Source of the DNA: JAQVUB01 sp033809415
Lineage (GTDB): Bacteria > Verrucomicrobiota > Lentisphaeria > Oligosphaerales > Oligosphaeraceae
DNA length: 16,788 nucleotides
Reading direction: 5' to 3'
Assembly (NCBI GenBank): GCA_033809415.1
Contig: JAPXLT010000077.1
Span: 1 to 16,788 of the forward strand
The first letter of the stretch is position 1. Every line of letters starts with the position of its first letter. The notes under the pieces are model-generated. The model worked only from the letters and a program-made list of their open reading frames with translations. It was not told the origin of the DNA and made no database searches. The position numbers were made by a program, and so were the translations under genes. Positions 7,187-15,600 of this stretch are shown in pieces.

Positions 7187-8293
7187 ATGCAGATGGATAT
7201 GAGTAAACTTTCACCTAAGGAAGATATCAAAGCCAGAATAAACAAACTGGCTGAAAAGATTTCATCGTCCGAATTGTTACCAGCCCAAAAGGAAAAAATC
7301 ATTTCGTTATTGGGTAAAATAGAAGACATAATGGCAACATACAACGAAGGGTTTAATACGCCTGTTCAGCCAATGTCTCAAACTGAGACTACAACACACG
7401 TTGCCGAACCTGGGGGCAATGCAGATGCCTCTCCGGTTGATGCTGGCGTAGCACCAACAGAACTTGACGTGTTCATTGAGAAAGTAAAGCATGGCGATTA
7501 TCAATGTACATATATCAATAGTTCATTGGCTGAAGAAGCGAAAAACAAGGATAGAAATCGCTGCAAGGGCAGAATGACTTCGGAGGTACTTTGGCGCAAC
7601 GAATATGACCAGCATATTTCTACTGAAAAACTTTGGGAAACAGCGAGCGCCCTTTGGAATGACTTCCCAGAAATCTTCGAACCTTTCGATCAGGACCGCG
7701 AGATTGATTCCAACTCGGACCGTTGGAGCGTCGAATATCTTGACAAGCAACGCAATTATTTACGTTATAATTTCTCGCTGGAACGCCTTTGCCATCTGAT
7801 ATTAATTTATGACAAGCTCTATGGCAATCGCGCCACGATTCCAGCAAAACATCATACGGACAACACGGTGCGAAAGGGCAAACCTTCTAGAACTAGCTTT
7901 TCTAATCCTTCCCTTTTTGGTGCAGGCTCTGATGATAAGACGACCGCACGTCCCGTGAATTGTCGCCAGAACCGCCCTGCTGCCGGCATGCGCGTTGCCG
8001 CATCACATACAATTATAGCAATTGTTATAGCATTTGTGGCAGGCATCATCGTTGGCAAAGGCTGTTCGGCATCCTCAAAACACACTCAAAATAATCCTCA
8101 GCCAACCAATGGTCCTCAGCCTGTCCAAGGCGAGGAAGAAAGGATGCCGATAGGTGACAAACGTCCACAAACCAACGAGGAAGCGATAGGCGAGGCACGC
8201 CCCGATGGTAGCGATGTCCCTAAAGAAGGTCTGGAAACCACCGAAAACTTGCATGAGCCATCAGAAACTACCAAGCATAGCGGGAGCAAATAA
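7187..8293 (+). CDS. Single-pass membrane protein of the dynamin/HerA cassette
   Basis: I do not recognise a family. The 368-residue product has a helical, charged N-terminus (about 5-50), a linker, a globular domain at about 95-215 rich in Trp, Tyr and Asp/Glu, a Ser/Asn/Pro-rich linker with basic residues, one transmembrane helix (about 275-290, IIAIVIAFVAGIIVG), and a hydrophilic Pro/Glu/Thr-rich tail of about 75 residues. Basic residues before the helix suggest a cytoplasmic N-terminus with the tail outside. The frame opens at ATG 7187, but TAAGG at 7179-7183 is better spaced for ATG 7193, so the true protein may be two residues shorter. It begins 5 bp after the dynamin gene and ends 2 bp before the ATPase gene, implying co-translation. 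A role as membrane anchor for the two NTPases is inferred from context. Confidence 0.82.
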   Translation: MQMDMSKLSPKEDIKARINKLAEKISSSELLPAQKEKIISLLGKIEDIMATYNEGFNTPVQPMSQTETTTHVAEPGGNADASPVDAGVAPTELDVFIEKVKHGDYQCTYINSSLAEEAKNKDRNRCKGRMTSEVLWRNEYDQHISTEKLWETASALWNDFPEIFEPFDQDREIDSNSDRWSVEYLDKQRNYLRYNFSLERLCHLILIYDKLYGNRATIPAKHHTDNTVRKGKPSRTSFSNPSLFGAGSDDKTTARPVNCRQNRPAAGMRVAASHTIIAIVIAFVAGIIVGKGCSASSKHTQNNPQPTNGPQPVQGEEERMPIGDKRPQTNEEAIGEARPDGSDVPKEGLETTENLHEPSETTKHSGSK

Positions 8294-8295
8294 TC

Positions 8296-11052
8296 ATGCC
8301 AGATGACAATAAGCCACAAGAAGTTTCAGCAACTCTGGTGCTCCAAGAGCAGAATCCCGTCGCTGATAAATTCGGGATTCCGATCCTGAATCGTGACCAA
8401 TTTCTCGATCTATATACAAAATTCCAGCGTGATTTGTATCGTGAAGACATTTCAGAGGAGAACTTGTCTGAAAAAATTAATTCTTCTTACGATATTGCTA
8501 ATGGGAAAAAAGTATTAATATCTTTATACCGAGTTAACAATATACGGTTTAGAGACCCAGGCGACATCATGAATGCGCTTAGATTATACTACCAGGCCGC
8601 AAGTCGTCTGTCATTTCCCATTGTCTATATGCTGAAAAAGCGACAGGGATATGTATGCCTGTATTTAGGATGCTACTATGAACCTAAGAGCGAGGACATG
8701 GCCGCAAAGTATGCATCTGTGGTTAAGGTTTTTCCATCCATCCTATCAGGTTTTTTGCCTGGAACCGAGTGCGATCCGATAATATCTGGAGACGGTTCTT
8801 TTATGCAGGCTGGCTTAGACTTTAATAATTTGCGGCAGACTTACAAGTACCGCAGGATTGTTTTTGGAGTCCCGGGCGAACAACAGCCACGCAATGGTCA
8901 GTCCAAGGAACAAGCAAAAAAGAACCAAGGAGATGATTCTCATGGCAATTTACAGTTTGGTATCGAACGTGTTCTTGATGCTGTCGATGAGGATTTTATG
9001 CTTATTGGTTACTCCGAACCCGTCTCAAACGAGAATATCCTCCAAAACCAAGCGATATTTTCGGCAGCTCACGATTTGTTCCATTTGCTGGCAAAGCGTT
9101 CTGAGCAAATTTCAAAATCCTATTCCGAGGGCACAAATTGGACAAAAAGCGAAACTAAGGGGATAACTTGTACAGAAGAAGGAACTTCAGAGACAACTAC
9201 ATATGGTGACAATGTCGGAAAGTCTTTAATGAAAATGTTTCATCGCTGGTGTCATGGAGGAGAGTTTTCTCGCCGTTCGGTGACAGTCAATAAGCCAGGC
9301 GATGGCAGTACTGAACAAGTTTCCGCGGGGCACGGAGGAAACACAAGTGTCACGGAGGGAAAGAATGCGTCATTTGAGCGAACTAACGAGCTTGCCCGTC
9401 AGACAGAAGAAATTCTTTCAAGGCAATTAAAACGTTTAGAGAAGGGGCTTGCCTCAGGAATGTGGCGGCACACTACGCAAGTATTGGCAAACCAGAGCTT
9501 GACTGCCGAGCGCGTGGCTAATTTGCTATGTGGCTATTGGGGAGGCAATGACCTGACTGTAGCACAGGTGAGAAACGTAAAAATTAGCGATGATTTGACC
9601 TTACGACTTCCTCTGATAAAAATTCTTCCTGCAGACGCCGCTGTTGTTGATTCGCCCTTTGGAATCGACTATTCCGGAATTTCCACCCTTCTTACGTCCG
9701 AAGAACTTGCCATAGTAGCTGGAATGCCTCTGCATGAAGTACCAGGGATTGTTTCAGAGAAACTCACTGATTATGGGAGGAATTTCCAGCCAAGCGCTGA
9801 GGCCAAATCAGTTCCCATTGGCGAAGTCATCGACTATGAGGTAAAGACGTCAAGAAAGGTGTCCATCAACTTTGAACAATTGAAGCGGCACATGTTTGTG
9901 ACTGGTGCAACTGGCGCAGGCAAAAGTACTACGATGCGGCAGTTGCTTCTGAATCTCAACCATACCGGCATTCCTTTCCTAGTTATCGAGCCTGTCAAGA
10001 GAGAATATAGGGAATTGAAGAAGCATATCCCAGAACTCCAGGTAATCACATTAGGCGTTGAGGATTGCCACATATCACTAAATCCTTTTAATGTAGAAAA
10101 GGAACTTGGTCTAGTCCCGCATATCGACAATCTCAAGGCGGCGTTCAACGCGACCATGGGAAATTATTCAAGCATGCCTTTTATCTTGGAAGACATGATT
10201 TACCGGGTATATACTGATTGCGGATGGGACTTGGAAACTGGCACCAATGCTTTGATCGACAAGATGGCTGCCACTGGATTCCCTGCCCATACCATTCCGA
10301 TTATGAGCGATTTGCTGCCATTGGTGGCAACCTCGATCAACTTTTTCTTCCCTAATCAAAGCGATTACGGGAATAGTCTGCTTGGGGCTTTGCGGGCGAG
10401 AATCAGCAGTATGACCCGTGGAGCTAAAGGCAATGTCCTTGATAGTACCTCCAACCCAATTTCCATGGAAGAGCTTCTGAAAAAACCATGTGTCATCGAG
10501 CTTTGGCCGTTCACTGACAACGAAGAAAAGGCATTTATCATGGCGCTTCTCATGATAAAATTATATGAGTACAGGCAAAGTCTCGACCTACGAGAAAACT
10601 CCGATGGACAGAAAGACCGCCCGCTGGAACACGTTCTGGTCATCGAGGAAGCCCATCGCTTGCTGTCAAAGCCCCAAGGAGGAAATGAACTTTCCAGCAA
10701 TGGCAAGCAGAAAGCTGTCGAGTTCTTTGCCGATATCCTTGCTGAGATTCGTTCATACGGGCAAAGCATCGTTGTCGTTGACCAGATTCCATCGAAATTG
10801 ATTTCGGATGTGCTCAAAAATACGGATGTGAAAATTGCCCACCGCTTAGCGGACAAGGAAGATAGGGATGTCCTTGGTGGAACTATGAACCTTTCTTCCG
10901 AGCAAATGAAGGATATCGCAAGATTACGACCCGGTGAGGCAGTTGTATACTATGGCGGACTACGCCAAGCGATAAAGATCAAAGTTCCAATCGTTGGTGA
11001 AGTTGCCCAGTTGCAACAGAAGAAGAACGGAGGTTTCCATGCAAGAAGATGA
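8296..11052 (+). CDS. HerA/VirB4-like (DUF87-type) ATPase
   Basis: This 918-residue protein has a C-terminal FtsK-HerA superfamily ATPase core. Walker A is GATGAGKST (537-545); Walker B is VLVIEEAHRL (E784, E785 with the EAH signature of HerA/VirB4-like enzymes); a VVVDQIPSKL sensor-like strand follows; and AHRLADKEDR holds R850, a plausible arginine finger. Such ATPases usually form hexamers that translocate DNA or protein. The N-terminal 500 residues are unlike classical archaeal HerA. They hold an alpha/beta region (about 75-230), then a Ser/Thr/Gly-rich low-complexity insert (about 275-365), then LTSEELAIVAGMPLHEVPG, a motif style shared with type IV secretion and coupling-protein-like ATPases. 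GGGAG at 8281-8285 serves as the ribosome site for ATG 8296. Its 3' end overlaps the next gene by 14 bp. No partner nuclease (NurA, SIR2 or DUF4297 type) is present in the window. Confidence 0.9.
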   Translation: MPDDNKPQEVSATLVLQEQNPVADKFGIPILNRDQFLDLYTKFQRDLYREDISEENLSEKINSSYDIANGKKVLISLYRVNNIRFRDPGDIMNALRLYYQAASRLSFPIVYMLKKRQGYVCLYLGCYYEPKSEDMAAKYASVVKVFPSILSGFLPGTECDPIISGDGSFMQAGLDFNNLRQTYKYRRIVFGVPGEQQPRNGQSKEQAKKNQGDDSHGNLQFGIERVLDAVDEDFMLIGYSEPVSNENILQNQAIFSAAHDLFHLLAKRSEQISKSYSEGTNWTKSETKGITCTEEGTSETTTYGDNVGKSLMKMFHRWCHGGEFSRRSVTVNKPGDGSTEQVSAGHGGNTSVTEGKNASFERTNELARQTEEILSRQLKRLEKGLASGMWRHTTQVLANQSLTAERVANLLCGYWGGNDLTVAQVRNVKISDDLTLRLPLIKILPADAAVVDSPFGIDYSGISTLLTSEELAIVAGMPLHEVPGIVSEKLTDYGRNFQPSAEAKSVPIGEVIDYEVKTSRKVSINFEQLKRHMFVTGATGAGKSTTMRQLLLNLNHTGIPFLVIEPVKREYRELKKHIPELQVITLGVEDCHISLNPFNVEKELGLVPHIDNLKAAFNATMGNYSSMPFILEDMIYRVYTDCGWDLETGTNALIDKMAATGFPAHTIPIMSDLLPLVATSINFFFPNQSDYGNSLLGALRARISSMTRGAKGNVLDSTSNPISMEELLKKPCVIELWPFTDNEEKAFIMALLMIKLYEYRQSLDLRENSDGQKDRPLEHVLVIEEAHRLLSKPQGGNELSSNGKQKAVEFFADILAEIRSYGQSIVVVDQIPSKLISDVLKNTDVKIAHRLADKEDRDVLGGTMNLSSEQMKDIARLRPGEAVVYYGGLRQAIKIKVPIVGEVAQLQQKKNGGFHARR
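11029..11033 (+). promoter_or_regulatory. Strong ribosome binding site (GGAGG) inside the ATPase gene
   Basis: GGAGG lies five bases before ATG 11039, within the last codons of the ATPase gene. It fixes the start of the following ORF at 11039 rather than at the upstream in-frame alternative (10994) and indicates translational coupling of the two genes. Confidence 0.8.
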
Positions 11053-11515
11053 ACGTACCAATGTACTCATTATATGGGCTGGCCAACTCGTGCTTTTCTG
11101 TTTGAAATGCGACGAGCATGACTTAAAACTTCTTGCGCCATTACTGCGTGAGCATTTGACTAGACTCATGCAGTCTGAAGACAAGCGTTTTTGTGGCGAA
11201 AAATTCTCTGCTGCAAGCAAGGAATTTGCTGAACTTCTCGGACAAAGATTTCCAGCTTTTCCCATTGCCCGCCGGTATCGACGGCAAATTTCCGGTTTGT
11301 ACCGGGAGGATATAAGATGGATACATCAGAATATGATAGAAATCCAAAGGTACCGTTGCCTTTCCCCTTTACCCATAGGGAAACGCGGACGTCATCGGAT
11401 GTGGATTCCACTCGAACACAAGGATGTGTCCAGAGATGAAACAGGATGCTTTTCCGGTCGGCGGGACAACGGATATGGAAACAGTTGCCGCTTCGCCCAT
11501 TTTCAACAAGCGTAA
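11039..11515 (+). CDS. Small helical protein of the cassette, probably 3'-truncated and fused to antisense host sequence
   Basis: The product has 158 residues in the present frame and no recognised family. The first 70 residues (MQEDERTNVLIIWAGQ onward) look like a real helical protein, start from an excellent GGAGG site, and overlap the ATPase stop codon by 14 bp. From about residue 70 the sequence becomes Arg/Gly/Pro-rich, and from there the DNA is the antisense strand of a recognisable secreted-protein gene on the reverse strand. The frame then runs about 90 codons to a chance stop. I infer that the native C-terminus was lost when the cassette joined the host gene, and that the last half of the listed protein is read-through. 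If the intact version elsewhere is longer, this copy may be inactive. Confidence 0.55.
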   Translation: MQEDERTNVLIIWAGQLVLFCLKCDEHDLKLLAPLLREHLTRLMQSEDKRFCGEKFSAASKEFAELLGQRFPAFPIARRYRRQISGLYREDIRWIHQNMIEIQRYRCLSPLPIGKRGRHRMWIPLEHKDVSRDETGCFSGRRDNGYGNSCRFAHFQQA

Positions 11516-11645
11516 TCCATTGTTGATCCTGAGTGCTGGCAGCCCGCAGGTCGTATTTTCGTTCACAGGAAATTTTCAGCAGTTCCCCGCCACGAGACAA
11601 ACCAGCACAGCAAAACAGCAAAAAAAGAATAGTTTTCCACTTCAT
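11166..11645 (-). CDS. Small secreted beta-rich protein, probably 3'-truncated
   Basis: This 159-residue product opens with a signal peptide (MKWKTILFLLFCCAGLSRGG, probable cleavage near residue 18-20). The body resembles the upstream neighbour at 11798-12355: GNC-hydrophobic strand, VSLWVKGKGNGTFGF, a Tyr/Ser strand, then QWEKLEIFV. These look like the strands of a carbohydrate-binding-type jelly roll, though no family is certain. The partner protein continues with about 35 more residues ending in a LYVDDF strand; here that part is replaced by about 27 residues encoded antisense to the small cassette ORF. The gene therefore appears broken at its 3' end by the cassette junction. ATG 11645 is chosen over the longer frame (11756) because the signal peptide starts there and AAGAG lies about 11 bases upstream. 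Confidence 0.6.
   Translation of the reverse strand: MKWKTILFLLFCCAGLSRGGELLKISCERKYDLRAASTQDQQWITLVENGRSGNCFHIRCPADRKSILFHLWTHPCVRVESTSDDVRVSLWVKGKGNGTFGFLSYSDVSILYPPGTNRKFAVDTGGQWEKLEIFVREVQQIPCLQQRIFRHKNACLQTA
11235..11255. other. Putative recombination junction, right edge of the cassette
   Basis: To the left, forward-strand reading gives plausible protein (residues 55-69 of the small ORF); to the right, reverse-strand reading gives a secreted protein homologous to its neighbour at 11798-12355. The reverse-strand similarity (VKGKG, GF-YS, then W followed by a hydrophobic strand) stops about here, some 35 residues before the end of the related protein. No direct repeat or inverted terminal repeat marks the site. 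Confidence 0.5.
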
Positions 11646-11797
11646 CGTCTGCAAGGCTCTTTCCTCAAAGCAACAACTTACAAAAAAATCACAGCCAGCC
11701 CATAGGAGATTTTGTTTGTAAAAATTAAAAATGCCTCCTTTTCCTCTCCTTCGCAAAACCCAGCCATGCCTGCCAGCTCGCAGACGCGAAGCCGATT

Positions 11798-12355
11798 TTA
11801 CTGTTCCGGCAACGGGGTTTCCTTATGTCCGGAGAAGTCATCAACATACAATTCCGCCAAACCGGGCGGGACTTCCATAGCGATCCGAACTTTTCCGACC
11901 TCCCCGGTGAGTTTTGCAGCGGGAATCATATAATCTTTGCGAATCCAATCCGCTGAATCCAGCAAGGTTGCAGGGGTAAAGAAAACACTGACGAATTTAT
12001 TTTCCTTGGAATAGGTGTAAAATCCTACCCGGAATTTCCCTTTCCCTTTGACATGAAAGGACAGTTTGAAGACATCTTCGCTGCCGTCCACCGGTATCAG
12101 GGAGCGGGAATACAGAGCCGTGAGACTCTGCTCCGTGTTGGTGATTTTAATGCAGCTGCCGGTGATGCCGCCAGGTTCATGGCTGATGGTGCCTCCGGGG
12201 TGCTGCTTCATCATACCTTCGTTGGCACACCAGTAATTGTTGATTACTTGGTCGAATGAGTTGTCGTTTTTGATTTCCAGAATTTCAAGTTCGGCGGCAA
12301 TCAACGCCTGCAGAAAGAACGGGACTGCCAGCACTGCTAAAACTCTCTTGAGCAT
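11798..12355 (-). CDS. Small secreted beta-rich protein (carbohydrate-binding-like)
   Basis: This 185-residue product begins with a signal peptide (MLKRVLAVLAVPFFLQALIAA, cleavage likely after residue 21). The mature part alternates short hydrophobic strands, with GSCIKITN, LSFHVKGKGKFRVGFYTYS and a terminal AELYVDDF segment. That order is typical of jelly-roll carbohydrate-binding-like domains; family knowledge would place it near CBM4/9-type folds, without certainty. An AGGAGG ribosome site (reverse complement at 12364-12370) lies 8 bases before ATG 12355; GTG 12358 is one codon upstream and possible. It precedes a related, truncated gene on the same strand, so the two arose by duplication. 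A 272-bp gap containing repeats separates it from the larger secreted protein gene. Confidence 0.75.
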   Translation of the reverse strand: MLKRVLAVLAVPFFLQALIAAELEILEIKNDNSFDQVINNYWCANEGMMKQHPGGTISHEPGGITGSCIKITNTEQSLTALYSRSLIPVDGSEDVFKLSFHVKGKGKFRVGFYTYSKENKFVSVFFTPATLLDSADWIRKDYMIPAAKLTGEVGKVRIAMEVPPGLAELYVDDFSGHKETPLPEQ

Positions 12356-12380
12356 CACGTTAGACCTCCTTTATAAAAAA

Positions 12381-12394
12381 GGGTGCAGGGTGCA
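12381..12394 (-). repeat. 7-bp array (GGGTGCA), two units, inverted copy of the 122-156 array
   Basis: Two perfect GGGTGCA units, followed by GGGG, are the reverse complement of the CCCTGCA units near the left end of the window. The array sits just upstream of the ribosome site of the small secreted protein gene. Confidence 0.75.
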
Positions 12395-12411
12395 GGGGAT
12401 CAGTGGCGAGT

Positions 12412-12462
12412 GAGTGCGGGAGCTTGCTCCCGCTTTCAAAGCGGCGGCAAGCCGCCGCACTC
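12412..12462. repeat. REP-like palindromic element with nested hairpins
   Basis: Two perfect 8-bp hairpins lie side by side: GCGGGAGC-TT-GCTCCCGC (12416-12433) and GCGGCGGC-AA-GCCGCCGC (12441-12458). They are flanked by GAGT and ACTC, which pair to give an outer stem. The centre, CGCTTT-C-AAAGCG (12431-12443), is itself palindromic, so alternative folds compete. On the reverse strand it reads ECGGLPPL, a peptide common in databases as a translated repeat. By family knowledge such elements are REP-type intergenic repeats. Lying between convergently ordered units, it could also slow transcription or protect a 3' end. There is no U-run, so it is not called a terminator. Confidence 0.85.
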
Positions 12463-12525
12463 CATAAGAGCCGCAGTTTTCTGTGATGAAAGCGAACTGC
12501 AATGACATACGAGCATTTTGACAAA

Positions 12526-12600
12526 GCAATCCCATCCGTCAAAGCAACAACCCCTATAAAAATTTCGTGCCTGTTCGTGTATTTCGTGGTTAAAAAATCT
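12526..12600 (+). repeat. Dispersed intergenic repeat, copy 2 (two modules joined)
   Basis: The first module (12526-12568) matches 223-268; the second (12573-12600, TTCGTGTATTTCGTGGTTAA core) matches the 501-532 element. Here the modules are adjacent, while in the left copy about 235 bp of other repeats lies between them. Confidence 0.75.
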
Positions 12601-12627
12601 TAAGTAACGAGTATTGCCACGCACCCT

Positions 12628-15600
12628 TTATTTAATATGCACGACTTCGACATCGCTGGCCGGTATGGTGATGCTGAATTCTCCGGCCTGAGGCAGTGCA
12701 GTGTCAGCATAAAAGGCCCGGGCGGTCTCGTTGCCGGTCAGTGAAAGATTGCGCACAGTCACGGTTTTTGGCTCCTCGGATTCATTAAACAGCAGAACCA
12801 GCCTTTCGTTCTCGAGGGTCAGCACCAACAGATCCGGGTAAGCAATCTGCTCCGAAACCGCCAGGACGTCATTGCGTTGGCCGTCATAAAAAATATTTTC
12901 GTATTGCGCGACCATCCGGGTTGCTTCTCCGATATAATATTTACAGCCGCTGACCATTTCCAGCGGATTTTGCAGATCGCATCCGCCTTGCTGAGTGGCC
13001 AGAATCCGAATCAGCTGCCATTTCCAGGTTTCGGGATGAATGTAGCCGTCTTCGCTCATCACATTAAATTTCAGCCAGCCTTCGGCTTTATCGGTTTTCC
13101 AGCCGTAGGTTTGCGGGAAAAAGATAAAGCGCTGTCCGGTGATGTTTTTCCGTCCCAATTTTCCCTGGTGAAATTTCATGTATTCATCCATCGCCCGTTG
13201 CTGCCGCCGGTCGGCGGTACCGTTTCCTGGGCAGCCCAGGAAAACATTATAGGGTATATCTTTTGCCGCCTCCCAGTATCCGAAGTGATTGCTCCAGGAG
13301 TAAAAATACACTTTTTTCCCTAAATCCTGAATTGCCCTGGTGACAATAGCATGAGTTGCGGCATCCTGGGTGTAGCGGAAGGAACGCCACTGCTCATAAT
13401 AATTCCGGAACAGGTTTTCATTGGAGAGATCGGCATCCGGTGGCAGCTTTGCATACTCGCGGAATTGCTCCTTGCAGAGCGGACAGAAGCAGAAAGCCCC
13501 GGTCGGATTGGTGCTTTTGGTATAGATGTTGCCGGTCCAGGGTTCCTGCTCCCAGTTAAGGAAGACATATTCGGCCTGCGGATAATCCTTGAAAAAGAAG
13601 TTGCGGTGATCCTCGAGCACGGCCTGGTAAAATTCCTGACGGTACTTTCCGTTGACTAGGCTCGGACAGAACTTAATTTCCAGCTTGTGTGCGGCGATAT
13701 TTGGATCCAGGTTTGTTTTGCGTTCGCCGGTGTAGTATAGGCAGAAGAGCTCCGGATGATCCCGGAACAGGCGGGTCACTTCGCCATCGAGCAGCTTGGA
13801 GCCCCAGATCGGATGATTCAAGTAGCCCATGATCAGTTTGCCGCCATGCTGCAAAACGGAATCCTGTACCTTTCCCTTTTTCGGATAGACAGAAAAAGCA
13901 TCCATGCCGGACTGGATGGCTCCCTTGATCACCGCATCCGTCAATTCCTGGCTCAGTCCCTGCGGCATGCTTCCCATATAGAACGACATCATCATTTTCT
14001 TCAACTGCCGGCCATCGACTGCCGGCAGCAGAGCATAAGGCAGGGAACCGCCGATTTCAGTCAGATTGTGGTTGATCAACCGGGCATAGGGAATGCAGCC
14101 ATGGTCGCCTGGCTTTCCGTCGGCATCCTTGAAGATACCCAGAATGGAATCGGCAGTCTTCCACTCATGGATGTCACCCGCCTTGTAGATCAGGCGGTAA
14201 TTTGTGGCGCCCGCTGAGGTTTTTTCGGCAAAAACCTTTTCCGGGGCAAGGCTGAGTCGGTTGCGGCGGGCACCTTCCTCCATGTCGAGCAGCTGGAAGC
14301 CGGGTGGCAGGGTAAAGGTGAATTCGTAGCGGTTGACCGGCAGGCCGGCGGGAGAATACAGGCTCAGGTACACCGGCTCGACCGAGTCAAGCGAAAAACT
14401 CCAGCAGGAAACACTGGGGTTCAGGCAGCGGAACTGACCGTCATGTTTCTGATTCCAGAGAACCAGCTGCCGCAAATGCAGATCGCCTGCCGGGATTTTT
14501 TCCGGCAGAGGCTGCCAGGCAAGATCATTGAATTCTGGCAGAGTCCAGTCCATGCCGGAAATCTTTTCTGCAAAAGCCCAGCGCCGTTCCAGTTCGGGAA
14601 ATTCCGGACAGGCAAAATTCAGGCTGGCGTTCTCTGCGGCTTTGGCGGAAAAGGCGAGAACGGTGACCCCTTCCTGGATGGAAAAGGAATAACTCCCGTT
14701 TTCCGCAACGACGGGGACGCCATTGACTAGGAACTCCGCATCGGAAAGACCCTGCGAGGCGATCTTGAATGACAAGGTGCGACGGGGAGTGTTGACGGTG
14801 CCCACGATATTTAGCCAGTCGGCATAGGTCCGAGCGTATGCGGACTTTGGCAGCCTGGCGTAGTTCTTGGCGATCCGTTCCTGCATAACCCGCACTTTTT
14901 CAAAGCCGGGAGCGACAGAGTAGCGCGCTTCAACTTCTTTCCAGCTTTTCCCCCCTCGGGCAATGTCACTCAGCCGGGAAAATAAAAATTGATCATATTC
15001 ATGGTTGATCTCTGCGGCCTCGAGTTCGACATCCGCAGGTCCGTTGGACGCCTGTTTCCGCAACATCGCGAAATTTGCGGTGTCGCCGAAGCCGTGTTGG
15101 ACTTTGGCCCAGCATTGATGCTTGTTTCTTTTCTCGGCGGGGGCATTCCTGGCGATATTGAATCTCGATTGGTCGATATCCCGGCATTCGAGCAAATCCA
15201 ACGGTATCGCCATTTCTAGCGTCCAGCCGGTTTCGCTGCGGCCGGCCGCCGCTGTCCAGGCAGCTGGCGGTTCGATTTCGCGTTCTGCATTCTGGCGTTT
15301 AGCCCAGCGGGCGGCATTGGCATTGCAGAGAAGTTGCACGTAGGGTGCTTCTTTTTCCGGCTGGAAAAACAGTTCAATGGCATCATCAAAGGTCCAGCCG
15401 TCGCGATAGGTTTCGACCGCCCGGATCGCTTTCATATCCGGTTCGGAGCAATCGACGGCAAGGTACAGGAAGGCATCATCATAACCGATTTTGAAACGGG
15501 TGGTGCGTTCGAGGACAAACGAATTGTTTTTGTCGAGAAGGCGGAAGCCCCGCCCTTCCGGCAGCCGGCTCCAGGCATGATCCGCCAGCTGACCGTCGAT

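Noticed and set aside
3783..11255. Integrase, tRNA attachment site or target-site duplication for the cassette
   Set aside because: I looked at both edges and saw no recombinase gene, tRNA end, or convincing direct repeat; short matches such as ATTTCCA are expected by chance.
12412..12462. Rho-independent terminator for the glycosidase-like gene
   Set aside because: Stems are strong but there is no T-run on either strand; the symmetrical nested structure fits a REP-like repeat better.
12877..14217. Forward open frames of 148, 102 and 153 residues inside the CBM9/TIM-barrel gene
   Set aside because: They are antisense shadows of a GC-rich gene with clear domains and signal peptide.
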